A DNA stretch of 64,000 nt from the NCBI RefSeq assembly GCF_027604915.1, contig NZ_JAJAQC010000007.1, positions 156,667 through 220,666 on the forward strand, in the 5' to 3' direction. Under the pieces are notes generated by a model that saw nothing but the letters and a program-made list of their open reading frames with translations, was not told where the DNA came from and did no database searches. Made by a program: the position numbers and the translations under genes. This DNA comes from Streptomonospora mangrovi. GTDB lineage: Bacteria; Actinomycetota; Actinomycetes; Streptosporangiales; Streptosporangiaceae. The first letter of the stretch is position 1, and every line of letters begins with the position of its first letter. Shown piece after piece: positions 24,949 to 33,034 of the stretch.

Positions 24949-25854
24949 ATGCGGTTGGCCCGGTACGCCGCCGCCGTGCTCATCGGCGCCGCGCTGCTGC
25001 TCGGCCTGTCGGTCGCCCCGGCGGGCACGGAGTCGGCGGGCACCGAGGCCGCCCCGCCGCGCCCCCAGGCGCAGTCGGCGCTGACGTGGAACCTGTGCGG
25101 CACCGCCGAGCACTGCCCCGGCCGCACCGACCCCGAACTCAAGGCGGCGGCGGCCGCCGGGCAGGCGCTGGCCGACCCCGATCTGGCCTACATCATGCTC
25201 CAGGAGGTCTGCGCGGTCTCCCACATCGCGCCGCTGCGCAAGCGCCTGGGCGACGAGTGGGCGGTGTACTTCCGGCCGGCGCGCGACGTGCGGACCGGCG
25301 AGTTCATCCGGTGCGGGCTCCCCAACGGGCCGGGCTCGGTGCAGCCCGAACTCGCCGGCACGGCCGTGGCCGTCAAGGAGAGCGGCGCCGGCCGCGTCCG
25401 CGTGGTCGGCATGGAGTTCGAGCCGCCCGACGCGGGGGCGCCGGCCACCCAGGGCGCCGCCTGCCTGGTGGACGACACCTCGCGCACGCTCGCCTGCTCC
25501 GCGCACTTCGTGCACAGCGGCGTGGACCCCGACGGATCGCTGCGCACCTGGTACGCCCGGCAACTGGGCGAGCGGATCGACGCGGCGGTGGAGCGGGGCT
25601 ACCGCGTGGTCGTCGGCGCCGACCTCAACACCACGGCCGCCGACGGCTACGCCGCCGGGCTCGCCGCGCGGGCCGTCGCCGCCGACGCGGGCGCCGCGCC
25701 CACCTACGGCCCGACCTACCCGTTCGAGGCCGCCACGCTGGCGATCGACTACCTCTACTTCGACACCGCCGGGTGGTCCCCCGGGCGGGCGTCGGTGGGC
25801 GACGTGGTCTGGAGCGACCACCGCATGCTGCGCGGCAGCGCCGTGCCCCGCTGA
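24949..25854 (+). CDS. Secreted endonuclease/exonuclease/phosphatase-family hydrolase
   Basis: The 301-residue protein has a signal peptide (MRLARYAAAVLIGAALLLGL, cleavage near residue 25-35). The EEP fold motifs follow: LTWNLCGTAEHC, LQEVCAVSH (metal-binding Glu), SAHFVHSGVD, GADLNTT (the GDxN motif with A) and the terminal SDHRML. This superfamily includes DNases, sphingomyelinases and phosphoesterases, and the substrate cannot be told. Cysteines (NLCG, EHCPG, VCA, RCGL, ACLVD, ACSAH) fit an exported, disulfide-bonded enzyme. ATG 24949 follows a perfect AAGGAGG; longer upstream frames lack one. Confidence 0.85.
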   Translation: MRLARYAAAVLIGAALLLGLSVAPAGTESAGTEAAPPRPQAQSALTWNLCGTAEHCPGRTDPELKAAAAAGQALADPDLAYIMLQEVCAVSHIAPLRKRLGDEWAVYFRPARDVRTGEFIRCGLPNGPGSVQPELAGTAVAVKESGAGRVRVVGMEFEPPDAGAPATQGAACLVDDTSRTLACSAHFVHSGVDPDGSLRTWYARQLGERIDAAVERGYRVVVGADLNTTAADGYAAGLAARAVAADAGAAPTYGPTYPFEAATLAIDYLYFDTAGWSPGRASVGDVVWSDHRMLRGSAVPR

Positions 25855-26061
25855 CCGGGCCGAGGTCCGGCCGGCGTCCTCCCCCTCAACGTCGCCATCG
25901 GCCGCCCCGGTCGCGCCCCTCACCCGGTCGCGCTCGCGCCCGGCCGCCCGCTCCCCGCCCTCCCCCGCTGTTCCGCGCCCCTCCCCAACGGCCCGGCCGC
26001 CGTCTGCCTCCCTGTTTCCGGCGGCGAACCGCCGACGGTTCGCGAGGCAGGTGATAGCTTT

Positions 26062-26099
26062 GTCCCGAAAATTGGGACGGTGTACCGATGATCGGTACA
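26062..26099. promoter_or_regulatory. Two palindromes upstream of kduI, probable IclR operator
   Basis: TGTACCGATGATCGGTACA (26081-26099) is a perfect 9-bp inverted repeat around one base. Just before it, GTCCC and GGGAC flank GAAAATT (26062-26078). The TGTACCGAT half-site recurs before the iclR gene at 27915, so the IclR protein of this module is the likely ligand. Confidence 0.65.
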
Positions 26100-26121
26100 T
26101 ACGGGGACCGAAGGAGAAGGC

Positions 26122-26952
26122 ATGGATGTCCGCTTCGCCACCAATCCCGACGACGCCCGCCACTACGGCACCGACGAACTGCGCCGCCGCTACCTGGTGC
26201 AGGGCATGTTCACCCCCGGCGAGCTGCGGCTGACCTACAGCCACCAGGACCGGGTGGTGCTGGGCGGGGCGGTGCCGCTGGCGGAGCCGCTGCGCCTGGG
26301 GTCCTACGACCCGCTGCGCACGGCCTACTTCGCCGAGCGGCGCGAGCTGGCGGTCTTCTGCACCGGCGGGCGCGGCGCGGTCACCGCCGACGGCGAGGTC
26401 TATGAGCTGGGGCCGCGCGACCTCGTCTACCTGGGCATGGGCACCCGCGAGATCGCGCTCTCCTCGGCCGACCCCGCCGACCCCGCCCGCCTCTACCTCT
26501 TCTCCACCCCCGCCCACCAGGCCCACCCCGCCGCCGTCGTGCGCGAGGCCGACGTCGAGGGCGTCGCGCTGGGCAGCCCCGACAAGGCCAACGTCCGCAC
26601 CCTGCGCAAGTACGTCGACGGCACCACGGTGCGAAGCTGCCAACTGATGATGGGCTACACCGCGCTGGCGCCCGGCAGCGTCTGGAACACCATGCCCGCC
26701 CACACCCACGTGCGGCGCACCGAGTGCTACCTGTACTTCGACCTCGGCGCCGAGGACCGCGTGCTGCACCTCATGGGCCGCCCCGAGGAGAGCCGCCACC
26801 TGGTGGTCGCCGACCGCGAGGCCGTCATCTCGCCGAGCTGGTCCATGCACAGCGGCGCGGGCACGGCCAACTACAGCTTCGTGTGGGCGATGGCCGGCGA
26901 GAACTACGACTTCGCCGACATGGACCACGTCGCGATGGACGAGCTGCGATGA
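26122..26952 (+). CDS. kduI: 5-dehydro-4-deoxy-D-glucuronate isomerase
   Basis: KduI converts 5-keto-4-deoxyuronate, from breakdown of pectin or other uronate polymers, to 2,5-diketo-3-deoxygluconate. The 276 residues have the cupin metal site in HTHVRRTECYLYF (about 194-206) and a late His in SWSMHSG. GSYDPLRTAYF, LVYLGMGTREI and the C-terminal YSFVWAMAGENYDFADMD block are family signatures. The length is normal. ATG 26122 follows AAGGAGAAGG. It overlaps kduD by four bases. Confidence 0.93.
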   Translation: MDVRFATNPDDARHYGTDELRRRYLVQGMFTPGELRLTYSHQDRVVLGGAVPLAEPLRLGSYDPLRTAYFAERRELAVFCTGGRGAVTADGEVYELGPRDLVYLGMGTREIALSSADPADPARLYLFSTPAHQAHPAAVVREADVEGVALGSPDKANVRTLRKYVDGTTVRSCQLMMGYTALAPGSVWNTMPAHTHVRRTECYLYFDLGAEDRVLHLMGRPEESRHLVVADREAVISPSWSMHSGAGTANYSFVWAMAGENYDFADMDHVAMDELR

Positions 26953-27737
26953 GCGCGGCGGCACCGGCGCCGGCCCCCGGGCTGGCCGCGATGTTCTCCC
27001 TGGAGGGGCGGACCGCCCTGGTCACCGGCGCCCGCACCGGCCTGGGCCGGGCGGCGGCGGCCGGGCTCGCCCAGGCCGGCGCCGACGTGGTGCTGCTGGG
27101 CCACGGCGGCGACATGTCGGCGGCCCGCGCCGACGTCGAGGCGGCCGGGCGGCGCGCCTGGGAGGAGACCGTCGACCTGGCCGACCCCGCCGGCGTGGCC
27201 GAGGCGGCGCGCGACCTGCTCACCCGCCACCGGGTGGACGTCCTGGTCAACAACGCCGGCATCATCCGGCGGGCGCCCGCCCGCGAGCACGCCGACGAGG
27301 ACTTCCGCGCCGTGCTCGACGTCAACCTGGAGTCGCTGTTCGCGCTGACCCGCGAGGTCGGCCGCCCCATGCTGGAGCGCGGCGCGGGCAAGGTCGTCAA
27401 CATCGCCTCGCTGCTGTCCTTCCAGGGCGGTATCAACGTGGTGGGCTACGCGGCCAGCAAGCACGCCGTCGTGGGCGTCACCAAGGCGCTGGCCAACGAG
27501 TGGGCGCCGCACGGCGTGCAGGTCAACGCGCTGGCGCCGGGCTACTTCGCCACCGCCAACACCGCGCCGCTGCGCGCCGACGCCGAGCGCTCGGCCGCCA
27601 TCGAGGCGCGCATCCCGGCGGGGCGCTGGGGCCGCCCCGAGGACCTGGCCGCCGCCGTGGTGTTCCTGGCCGGCCCCGGGTCGGACTACATGGCCGGCCA
27701 CGTGCTCGCCGTCGACGGGGGGTGGCTGGCCCGCTAG
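26949..27737 (+). CDS. kduD: 2-dehydro-3-deoxy-D-gluconate 5-dehydrogenase
   Basis: The 262-residue short-chain dehydrogenase acts after KduI, reducing 2,5-diketo-3-deoxygluconate to KDG with NAD(P)H. It shows the Rossmann motif GARTGLG, NNAGII, the catalytic Ser in NIASLLSFQGG, YAASK and the C-terminal YMAGHVLAVDGGW. ATG 26949 overlaps the kduI stop (ATGA). Enzymes for KDG kinase and aldolase and a polysaccharide lyase are not in this window, so the module depends on genes elsewhere. Confidence 0.9.
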   Translation: MSAAAPAPAPGLAAMFSLEGRTALVTGARTGLGRAAAAGLAQAGADVVLLGHGGDMSAARADVEAAGRRAWEETVDLADPAGVAEAARDLLTRHRVDVLVNNAGIIRRAPAREHADEDFRAVLDVNLESLFALTREVGRPMLERGAGKVVNIASLLSFQGGINVVGYAASKHAVVGVTKALANEWAPHGVQVNALAPGYFATANTAPLRADAERSAAIEARIPAGRWGRPEDLAAAVVFLAGPGSDYMAGHVLAVDGGWLAR

Positions 27738-27914
27738 CCGCCTCGCCCACCCCTCCCACCCGGCCCGGCCGGCCCGCGCGCCCGCCGGGCCGCCGGCGTG
27801 CCCGCGATCCGCCGCATCGCCGCCCCCGCCGCCGACCTGGTGCGATTTGCCCGCCCCGCCCTCCTTGCCACTGCAATGTGACTCGGCTTACCCTCTTCCC
27901 GTTGAAAGAGACCA

Positions 27915-27941
27915 TGTACCGATAGGCGGGACACAATGTCG
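27915..27941. promoter_or_regulatory. Half-operator upstream of iclR
   Basis: TGTACCGAT (27915-27923) repeats the half-site of the kduI palindrome and is followed by GGGAC-ACAAT-GTCGG. It suggests weak autoregulation of the IclR gene. Confidence 0.45.
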
Positions 27942-27984
27942 GGTCAGCAGTCAGTACACTCGTCTCCCGATGGAGGAGATGGGC

Positions 27985-28767
27985 GTGACGGAGACCGCGC
28001 GGGGCATGGCGGGGCGGGGCACCCTCGAACGGGGCCTGGCGATCATGGAGCACGTCGGCGCGCACGGCGACATCAGCACCAACGCCGTCGCGCGGGCACT
28101 GGGGCTCAGCCGCAGCGCCACCTACCGCACGGTCAACACGCTCAAGGAGCTGGGCTACCTGGAGGCCGACCCCGCCACGGGGCGCATCCGGCTGGGCGTG
28201 CGCCTGGTCGACCTCGGCGTGAAGGCGCTGTCCTCGGCCGACCTGTTCCGCCTGGCGCCGCCGGTCATGGTCGACCTCGCCCAGCGCACGCGCGAGACCG
28301 TGTACCTGGCGATCCCCGATGACGACTCCATGCTCTACGTCGCGCGGGAGCAGGGGCCCAGCTCGGTCGCGCCCAGCGCCGGCCTGGGCGGGCGCCGCCC
28401 CCTGCACGCCACCAGCCTGGGCAAGGCGTGGCTGGCCGCGCTGCCCCTCCACGAGGCGGCCGAGCGCGTCCGCGCGCTGCCGCTGTCCCGGCGCACGCCC
28501 AACACCATCGTCGACGCCGGCGAACTGCTGGCCGAACTGGACCGGGTGCGCGCCCGCGGCTGGGCCGTGGACAACATCGAGAACGAGCCCGACGTCGGCT
28601 GCGTGGCGGCCGCCGTGCGTGACCGCTCCGGCGCCGCGGTCGCCGCCGTGAGCATCGCCGGACCCGCGGGCCGGGTGCTGATGCGGGTGGACGAGCTGGG
28701 TCCGCTGGTGGCCGAGACCGCCGCCGCCCTCTCGCGCCGCCTGGGCCACGTGCCCGCCGCCGGCTGA
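27985..28767 (+). CDS. IclR-family regulator of the uronate module
   Basis: The 260-residue protein has an N-terminal winged helix (LERGLAIMEHVG, then NAVARALGLSRSATYRTVNTLKELGYLE) and a C-terminal IclR effector domain (about 85-255: LHATSLGKAWLAALP, VDNIENEPDVGCVAAAVRD, AVAAVSIAGPAGRV). GTG 27985 is chosen because GGAGGAG lies six bases upstream; ATG codons at 27970 and 27979 are in frame but overlap that site. IclR proteins of this kind often repress uronate genes until KDG or a related keto acid binds. The matching half-site before kduI supports this. Confidence 0.86.
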   Translation: MTETARGMAGRGTLERGLAIMEHVGAHGDISTNAVARALGLSRSATYRTVNTLKELGYLEADPATGRIRLGVRLVDLGVKALSSADLFRLAPPVMVDLAQRTRETVYLAIPDDDSMLYVAREQGPSSVAPSAGLGGRRPLHATSLGKAWLAALPLHEAAERVRALPLSRRTPNTIVDAGELLAELDRVRARGWAVDNIENEPDVGCVAAAVRDRSGAAVAAVSIAGPAGRVLMRVDELGPLVAETAAALSRRLGHVPAAG

Positions 28768-29011
28768 CCCGCCGCCGCCTCCCCGGGCGCCCGACGGTCC
28801 GCCCGGCGGTGCCCGCGCACCCCGGTGCCGCCCGGCGCCACCCGCTGCCGCGCCTCCTCCCCGGCGCCTCCGCGCCCTGCGCCCGTGCTCACCGGCGCGG
28901 CGCCCCGGCCCGCGCCCCGCGCGTCCCGGCGCCGCGTCGCCGCCGCACGGCGCGCCCACCCCCTCACCCCCACCGCGCCACCGCGCGCCGACTCCCCTCC
29001 GAGGTTTCACC

Positions 29012-30721
29012 ATGGGTTGGGTCCAGAACTACCACCCGGTCGGGCCCCTGTGGCTCTCCGCGATCGTCGCCGCACTCCCCATCGTCGTCCTGCTGCTCGC
29101 CCTGGGCGCCTTCCGCCGCTCGGCCCACCTGTCGGCCGCCCTGGGCCTGGGCACCGCGGTCGTCGTCGCCTTCGCCGCCTACCGGATGCCCGTGGACCTG
29201 CTGGCCTCCAGCACGGTGCTGGGCCTGGTGTTCGGCGTCTGGCCGATCGCCTGGATCGCGTTCAACGCCGTCTACTTCCACAACGTCACGGTGGCCACCG
29301 GCCGCTTCGAGAGCATCCGCCGCGCGCTCTCCGGCTTCAACCCCGACCGCCGGCTCCAGGCGCTGCTCATCGCCTTCGGGTTCGGCGCGCTGCTGGAGGG
29401 CGTGGCCGGCGGCGGCTCGCCGATCGCCATCACGGCGGCGATGATGGCCGCGCTGGGCTTCCAGCCCATCAAGGCCGTGGTGCTGGCGCTGCTGGCCAAC
29501 ACCGCTCCGGTGGCCTTCGGCGGCCTGGGCAACCCGCTCATCGTCCTGGGCACGGTGGCCGGCCCGCTGATGGACACCGACCCCGAGACCGCCACCGAGC
29601 TGTTCTCGGCCATGGCCGGCCGCCAACTGCCGCTGCTGTCGCTGGTGGTCCCGGCGCTGATGGTGGCGGTGCTGGCGGGCTGGCGGCGCACCCTGGAGGT
29701 GTGGCCGGCGCTGCTGACCACCGGTGGCACGTTCGCCGTCACCCAGTTCCTGGTGGCCAACTACCTCGGCCCCAGCCTGGTGGACGTGGTCTCCGCGCTG
29801 GCGGCCATGGGCGCGCTGTGGGGGCTGACGCGGTTCTGGCAGCCGCCCACGGTGTGGCGGTTCGAGGGCGAGCCCGCCGACGACGACGCGGCGGCGGTCG
29901 AGCGGGCGCGCGCGGCCGGGGCCGACACCGAGCCCGAGCACCGGGGCGTGCGCGCCTGGACCCCCTACCTCATCCTGATCGCCGTCATCTTCATCTCGCG
30001 CATCGGCAGCATCTTCACGCTGCCGCCGTGGGCCGACGTCACCGCCTGGCTCCAGGCCGCCACCGTGGTCATCCCCTGGCCCGGCCTGCACGAGGAGGTC
30101 GTGCGCGTCCCGCCGATCACCGCCGAGGACACCCCCTACCCCGCCGAACTGAGCCTGGACCTGCTGTACTCGGCCGGCACGGTGGCGCTGATCGCCTCGG
30201 TGATCGCCGGGCTGGTGATGCGCGCCTCGGTGCGCACCCTGGTGCGGGTCTACTGGGAGACGGCGGTGCAGATGCGGTGGGCGCTGGCGACCATCACCAT
30301 GATCCTGGCGATCGCCCACGTCATGAACTACTCGGGCGCCACCTCCACGCTGGGGCTGGCCCTGGCCACCACCGGCTTCCTGTTCCCGTTCTTCGCGGCG
30401 TTCGTCGGCTGGCTGGGCGTGTTCCTCACCGGCTCCGACGCCTCCTCCAACAGCCTGTTCGGCCCGATGCAGGTTGTCTCGGCCCAGCAGTTGGACGTCA
30501 ACCCGGTGCTGGCCGGCTCGGCCAACACCACCGGCGGCGTGATGGGCAAGATGATCTCGCCGCAGAACCTGTCGGTGGGCGCCACGGCGATCGGGCAGAG
30601 CGGCCGGGAGTCGGTGCTGCTGCGCCAGACGTTCGGCTGGTCGGTGCTGCTGACGGCCGTGGTCGGCCTGCTCACCCTCGTCCAGGCCCACCTGCTGCCG
30701 TGGATGATCCCCACGCCCTAG
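29012..30721 (+). CDS. L-lactate permease-family transporter
   Basis: The 569-residue membrane protein belongs to the LctP family of proton-coupled lactate/glycolate permeases. It has about 12-14 hydrophobic segments, GFGALLEGVAGGGSPIAI near residue 128, ANTAPVAFGGLGNPLIVLG, TGSDASSNSLFGPMQ and NTTGGVMGKMISPQNLSVGA, all typical of the family. ATG 29012 follows a GAGG nine bases upstream. No lactate dehydrogenase is adjacent. The uronate genes upstream end 245 bp earlier, and it might move a small hydroxy acid other than lactate. Confidence 0.88.
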   Translation: MGWVQNYHPVGPLWLSAIVAALPIVVLLLALGAFRRSAHLSAALGLGTAVVVAFAAYRMPVDLLASSTVLGLVFGVWPIAWIAFNAVYFHNVTVATGRFESIRRALSGFNPDRRLQALLIAFGFGALLEGVAGGGSPIAITAAMMAALGFQPIKAVVLALLANTAPVAFGGLGNPLIVLGTVAGPLMDTDPETATELFSAMAGRQLPLLSLVVPALMVAVLAGWRRTLEVWPALLTTGGTFAVTQFLVANYLGPSLVDVVSALAAMGALWGLTRFWQPPTVWRFEGEPADDDAAAVERARAAGADTEPEHRGVRAWTPYLILIAVIFISRIGSIFTLPPWADVTAWLQAATVVIPWPGLHEEVVRVPPITAEDTPYPAELSLDLLYSAGTVALIASVIAGLVMRASVRTLVRVYWETAVQMRWALATITMILAIAHVMNYSGATSTLGLALATTGFLFPFFAAFVGWLGVFLTGSDASSNSLFGPMQVVSAQQLDVNPVLAGSANTTGGVMGKMISPQNLSVGATAIGQSGRESVLLRQTFGWSVLLTAVVGLLTLVQAHLLPWMIPTP

Positions 30722-30723
30722 CC

Positions 30724-30756
30724 GTCCGGCCCGCCGGACGCCATGTTTGGCGGGCC
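30724..30756 (+). terminator. Alternative hairpins after the permease gene
   Basis: GTCCGGC/GCCGGAC (30724-30739) and GGCCCGCC/GGCGGGCC (30728-30756) overlap, so only one can form at a time. They start just after the permease stop. Confidence 0.55.
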
Positions 30757-30809
30757 GCCGCACCGGTAGTCCCCCGGGCATCGAGGACGCGGACGGGAAG
30801 GAGGCGGCC

Positions 30810-31256
30810 ATGGTGATCAAGGGGGCCGCGCAGGGGGCGGCGGCGGGCGTGCTCGCCACGGGGGCGATGACGGCGGTCCTGGAGGCCGGGCGCCGGCTGT
30901 CGGGCCACGGGCAGCCGCCCCGCAACATGGTGCGGGCGCTGCTGCCCGGGGGCGGCGCGGCCGTCCCCCGGCGCGGCGAGGACGCGGCCACGGCGGTGGC
31001 CCACGCCGGGTTCGGCGCGGCGGCGGGCGCGCTGTTCGGCGCGGTGACCGGCCGCCGCCGGCCCTCCCGCCTGCTGGGGGCGGGCTACGCGCTGGCGGTC
31101 ATGGCCGCCGGCTACCAGGGCTGGGCGCCGCGCATCGGCGCCCAGCCGCCGCTGCACCGCGACCGGCCCGACCGCGTGGCGACCCTGGCGGCCGCCCACG
31201 TCGTGTACGGCTGGAGCCTGGCCGCCGCGCTGCGCCGGTGGCGCCGGGGCCACTGA
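30810..31256 (+). CDS. Small membrane protein of unknown function
   Basis: The 148-residue protein has hydrophobic Gly/Ala-rich segments at about 5-22 (GAAQGAAAGVLATGAMTAVLEAG), 65-85, 92-108 and near the C-terminus (HVVYGWSLAAALRRW), suggesting three to four membrane passes. It resembles short actinobacterial DUF6789-like proteins, but I cannot assign it firmly. ATG 30810 follows GGGAAGGAGG, a very strong site. Confidence 0.65.
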   Translation: MVIKGAAQGAAAGVLATGAMTAVLEAGRRLSGHGQPPRNMVRALLPGGGAAVPRRGEDAATAVAHAGFGAAAGALFGAVTGRRRPSRLLGAGYALAVMAAGYQGWAPRIGAQPPLHRDRPDRVATLAAAHVVYGWSLAAALRRWRRGH

Positions 31257-31385
31257 GGACGCGGCGGGCGCGGCGGGCGCGGCGGCCGCTGAGGACGCCG
31301 CTTGCGCGGAGGTCCCCGCGCACGCCGGCGGCCCGGCCCGGGGTCTGCACCCGGTGCCGGGCCGCCGGCGGCGCGCGGGGCCGCG

Positions 31386-31604
31386 CTAGCGGCGGCCCTC
31401 CTCCAGGCGCAGGGCGATCCCCAGCGCGAAGAACGTCGGCGCCCACTCCCCCACGAAGAGGCCCCAGCGGTCGGCGCGGTCGATGCCGGCATCCTCCCGC
31501 TTCAGCGACACACACCATGACAGGAAGCTCAGCCCGATCGAGGCGGCTCCCGCGGCGTAGGCCATGTCGGCGGTCAGACCCATGTGGGCCAGCTTCTTGA
31601 TCAT
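31386..31604 (-). CDS. Small membrane protein (72 aa)
   Basis: The 72-residue protein has two hydrophobic segments (MAYAAGAASIGLSFLSWCVSL and WGLFVGEWAPTFFALGIAL) joined by an acidic/basic loop KREDAGIDRADR. It has no recognised domain, though similar two-helix proteins occur next to transporters in actinomycetes. The start MIKKLAHMG at 31604 fits codon use; the ribosome binding site is weak. The gene stands between the membrane protein at 30810 and the MBL hydrolase. Confidence 0.55.
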   Translation of the reverse strand: MIKKLAHMGLTADMAYAAGAASIGLSFLSWCVSLKREDAGIDRADRWGLFVGEWAPTFFALGIALRLEEGRR

Positions 31605-31752
31605 CGTCCACCCGTTCCCTGTCGTGTACGGCGCACGGGCGTGCGCCCACGGGGCAGCGCTGCCCGCGGGGGTGTCAACACAACCCGGGGTGCGGGTCAA
31701 GGGCGGATGAAGGCGCGGCGCCCATGCCCGCGCGGCCACCCCGCCGCACCGG

Positions 31753-32553
31753 TCACAGGGCCAGGGACTCCCCCGGCGCCACCACGGCGACGTCGGCGCC
31801 CAGGCCGCGCTCGCGCATGGCGGCGAGGAAGTCCGCCAGGCCCGACCTGAAGACGGTGTAGTCGTCGTAGTGCACCGGCAGGGTGCGGCCGGGCCGCAGC
31901 AGGTCGGCCAGCCGCGCCCCCGCCCGGCCGTCCATGGTCACCACCAGTCCGCCGGGCAGCGTGGTTCCGCCCAGGTGCACGATCATCAGGTCGATGCCGG
32001 GGTAGCGGTCGCGGATCTCGGCCAGGCCCGGGAACAGCAGGGTGTCGCCGGTCACGTAGACGCGCAGGGCGGCGCCGGGTGCGGAGAAGTCCAGGACGCT
32101 GCCCATCACCGGCGGCAGCAGCCACGGCAGGCCGCGCGGCGCGTGCCGGCCGGGCACGGCGGTGACGCGCAGGGAGGTGTCGGCGGCGGCCAGGGTGTGG
32201 TGGCGCCAGGTGCGCAACCCCACGGAGCGGGAGAACCCCCACTGGTGCAGGCGGGCGGCGGCCTTGGGGGTGGTGAGCACGGGGACCTCGCGGTGCAGGC
32301 GCCGGCGGGCGACCCGGTCGAAGTGGTCGCCGTGCAGGTGGGACAGCACCACCGCGTCCAGGTGCGGCAGGTCGGCCACGCCCAGGGCGGGCTCGGTCAG
32401 CCGCCGCGACACCAGGCCCTTGCCGAGGTAGGCGTACTGGCCCCGGTGCAGGAAGTTGGGGTCGGTGAGGACGGTGAGGTCGCGCCAGGTGATCAGGGTG
32501 GTGGCGGTGCCGATGAAGCGCACCGACCCGTTGGCGCCCGCGTGTTCGGCCAT
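31753..32553 (-). CDS. Metallo-beta-lactamase-fold hydrolase (UlaG-like)
   Basis: The 266-residue protein has the MBL metal site HLHGDHFD (about 71-78), a strand-Asp in TVLTDPNFLHRG, YVTGDTLLFPG (Asp ligand) and a late His in LPVHYDDY. This arrangement matches UlaG/RomA-like hydrolases that act on phosphodiester or lactone substrates, but the substrate is not known. ATG 32553 begins MAEHAGANG; no signal peptide is seen. It is divergent from the gntP operon. Confidence 0.82.
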   Translation of the reverse strand: MAEHAGANGSVRFIGTATTLITWRDLTVLTDPNFLHRGQYAYLGKGLVSRRLTEPALGVADLPHLDAVVLSHLHGDHFDRVARRRLHREVPVLTTPKAAARLHQWGFSRSVGLRTWRHHTLAAADTSLRVTAVPGRHAPRGLPWLLPPVMGSVLDFSAPGAALRVYVTGDTLLFPGLAEIRDRYPGIDLMIVHLGGTTLPGGLVVTMDGRAGARLADLLRPGRTLPVHYDDYTVFRSGLADFLAAMRERGLGADVAVVAPGESLAL

Positions 32554-33034
32554 GGCCGGCGACTACCCCGGGCCGGCGCCGGCCCCACACCCGGGCGCCG
32601 GCCGGATGCGGCGCCCGGCGCGGCGCGGGCCGGCCGGTGCGGGCCGCGATCGGCGCGCGGCGCGCTGGCCTGGGTATATGCCGCGAAGCAGCCATAAGCG
32701 CAACTTATATGGATCATGGAAACGCCCCTCTACCCAAACCGAGTGGCGTTCGTGTTGCATGGGCGGGTCTGTGTCGCGGACCACAGGTGGTGGTGACCCC
32801 ATTCAGCCACACGCGCCCCGCCGCCTTCGGCGGCGCGCGGGATGGCCTTCACCGCCCTGGCCCCCGACTGCACCGCGCCGCGCCGCCACCGCTGTCGGCC
32901 CCGCGCGCGGTGCGTGCCGAAGTGTGCGAGCCGTGCGAGGAGCGGGCGCGCGCGCCACCGCGCGCCGAGGACCGCCGCGCCGCGCGCGGGCCGCGGCGCC
33001 CACCCCCGCACGGGTCTGACTATGGAAGAGCAAG
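32554..33034. other. Regulatory gap upstream of the gntP operon
   Basis: This 481-bp gap holds a LysR-type box at 32694-32708 within a locally AT-richer stretch (32670-32720). An inverted pair AACGCC/GGCGTT flanks an 18-bp spacer about 20 bp further on. The rest is GC-rich without a convincing gene. Confidence 0.5.
32694..32708. promoter_or_regulatory. LysR-type box upstream of gntP
   Basis: ATAAGCGCAACTTAT is a perfect 5-bp inverted repeat with a 5-bp spacer and fits T-N11-A. It lies 327 bp before the gntP start, in the gap that would hold the promoter of the operon ending with the LysR gene at 36729. Confidence 0.5.
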
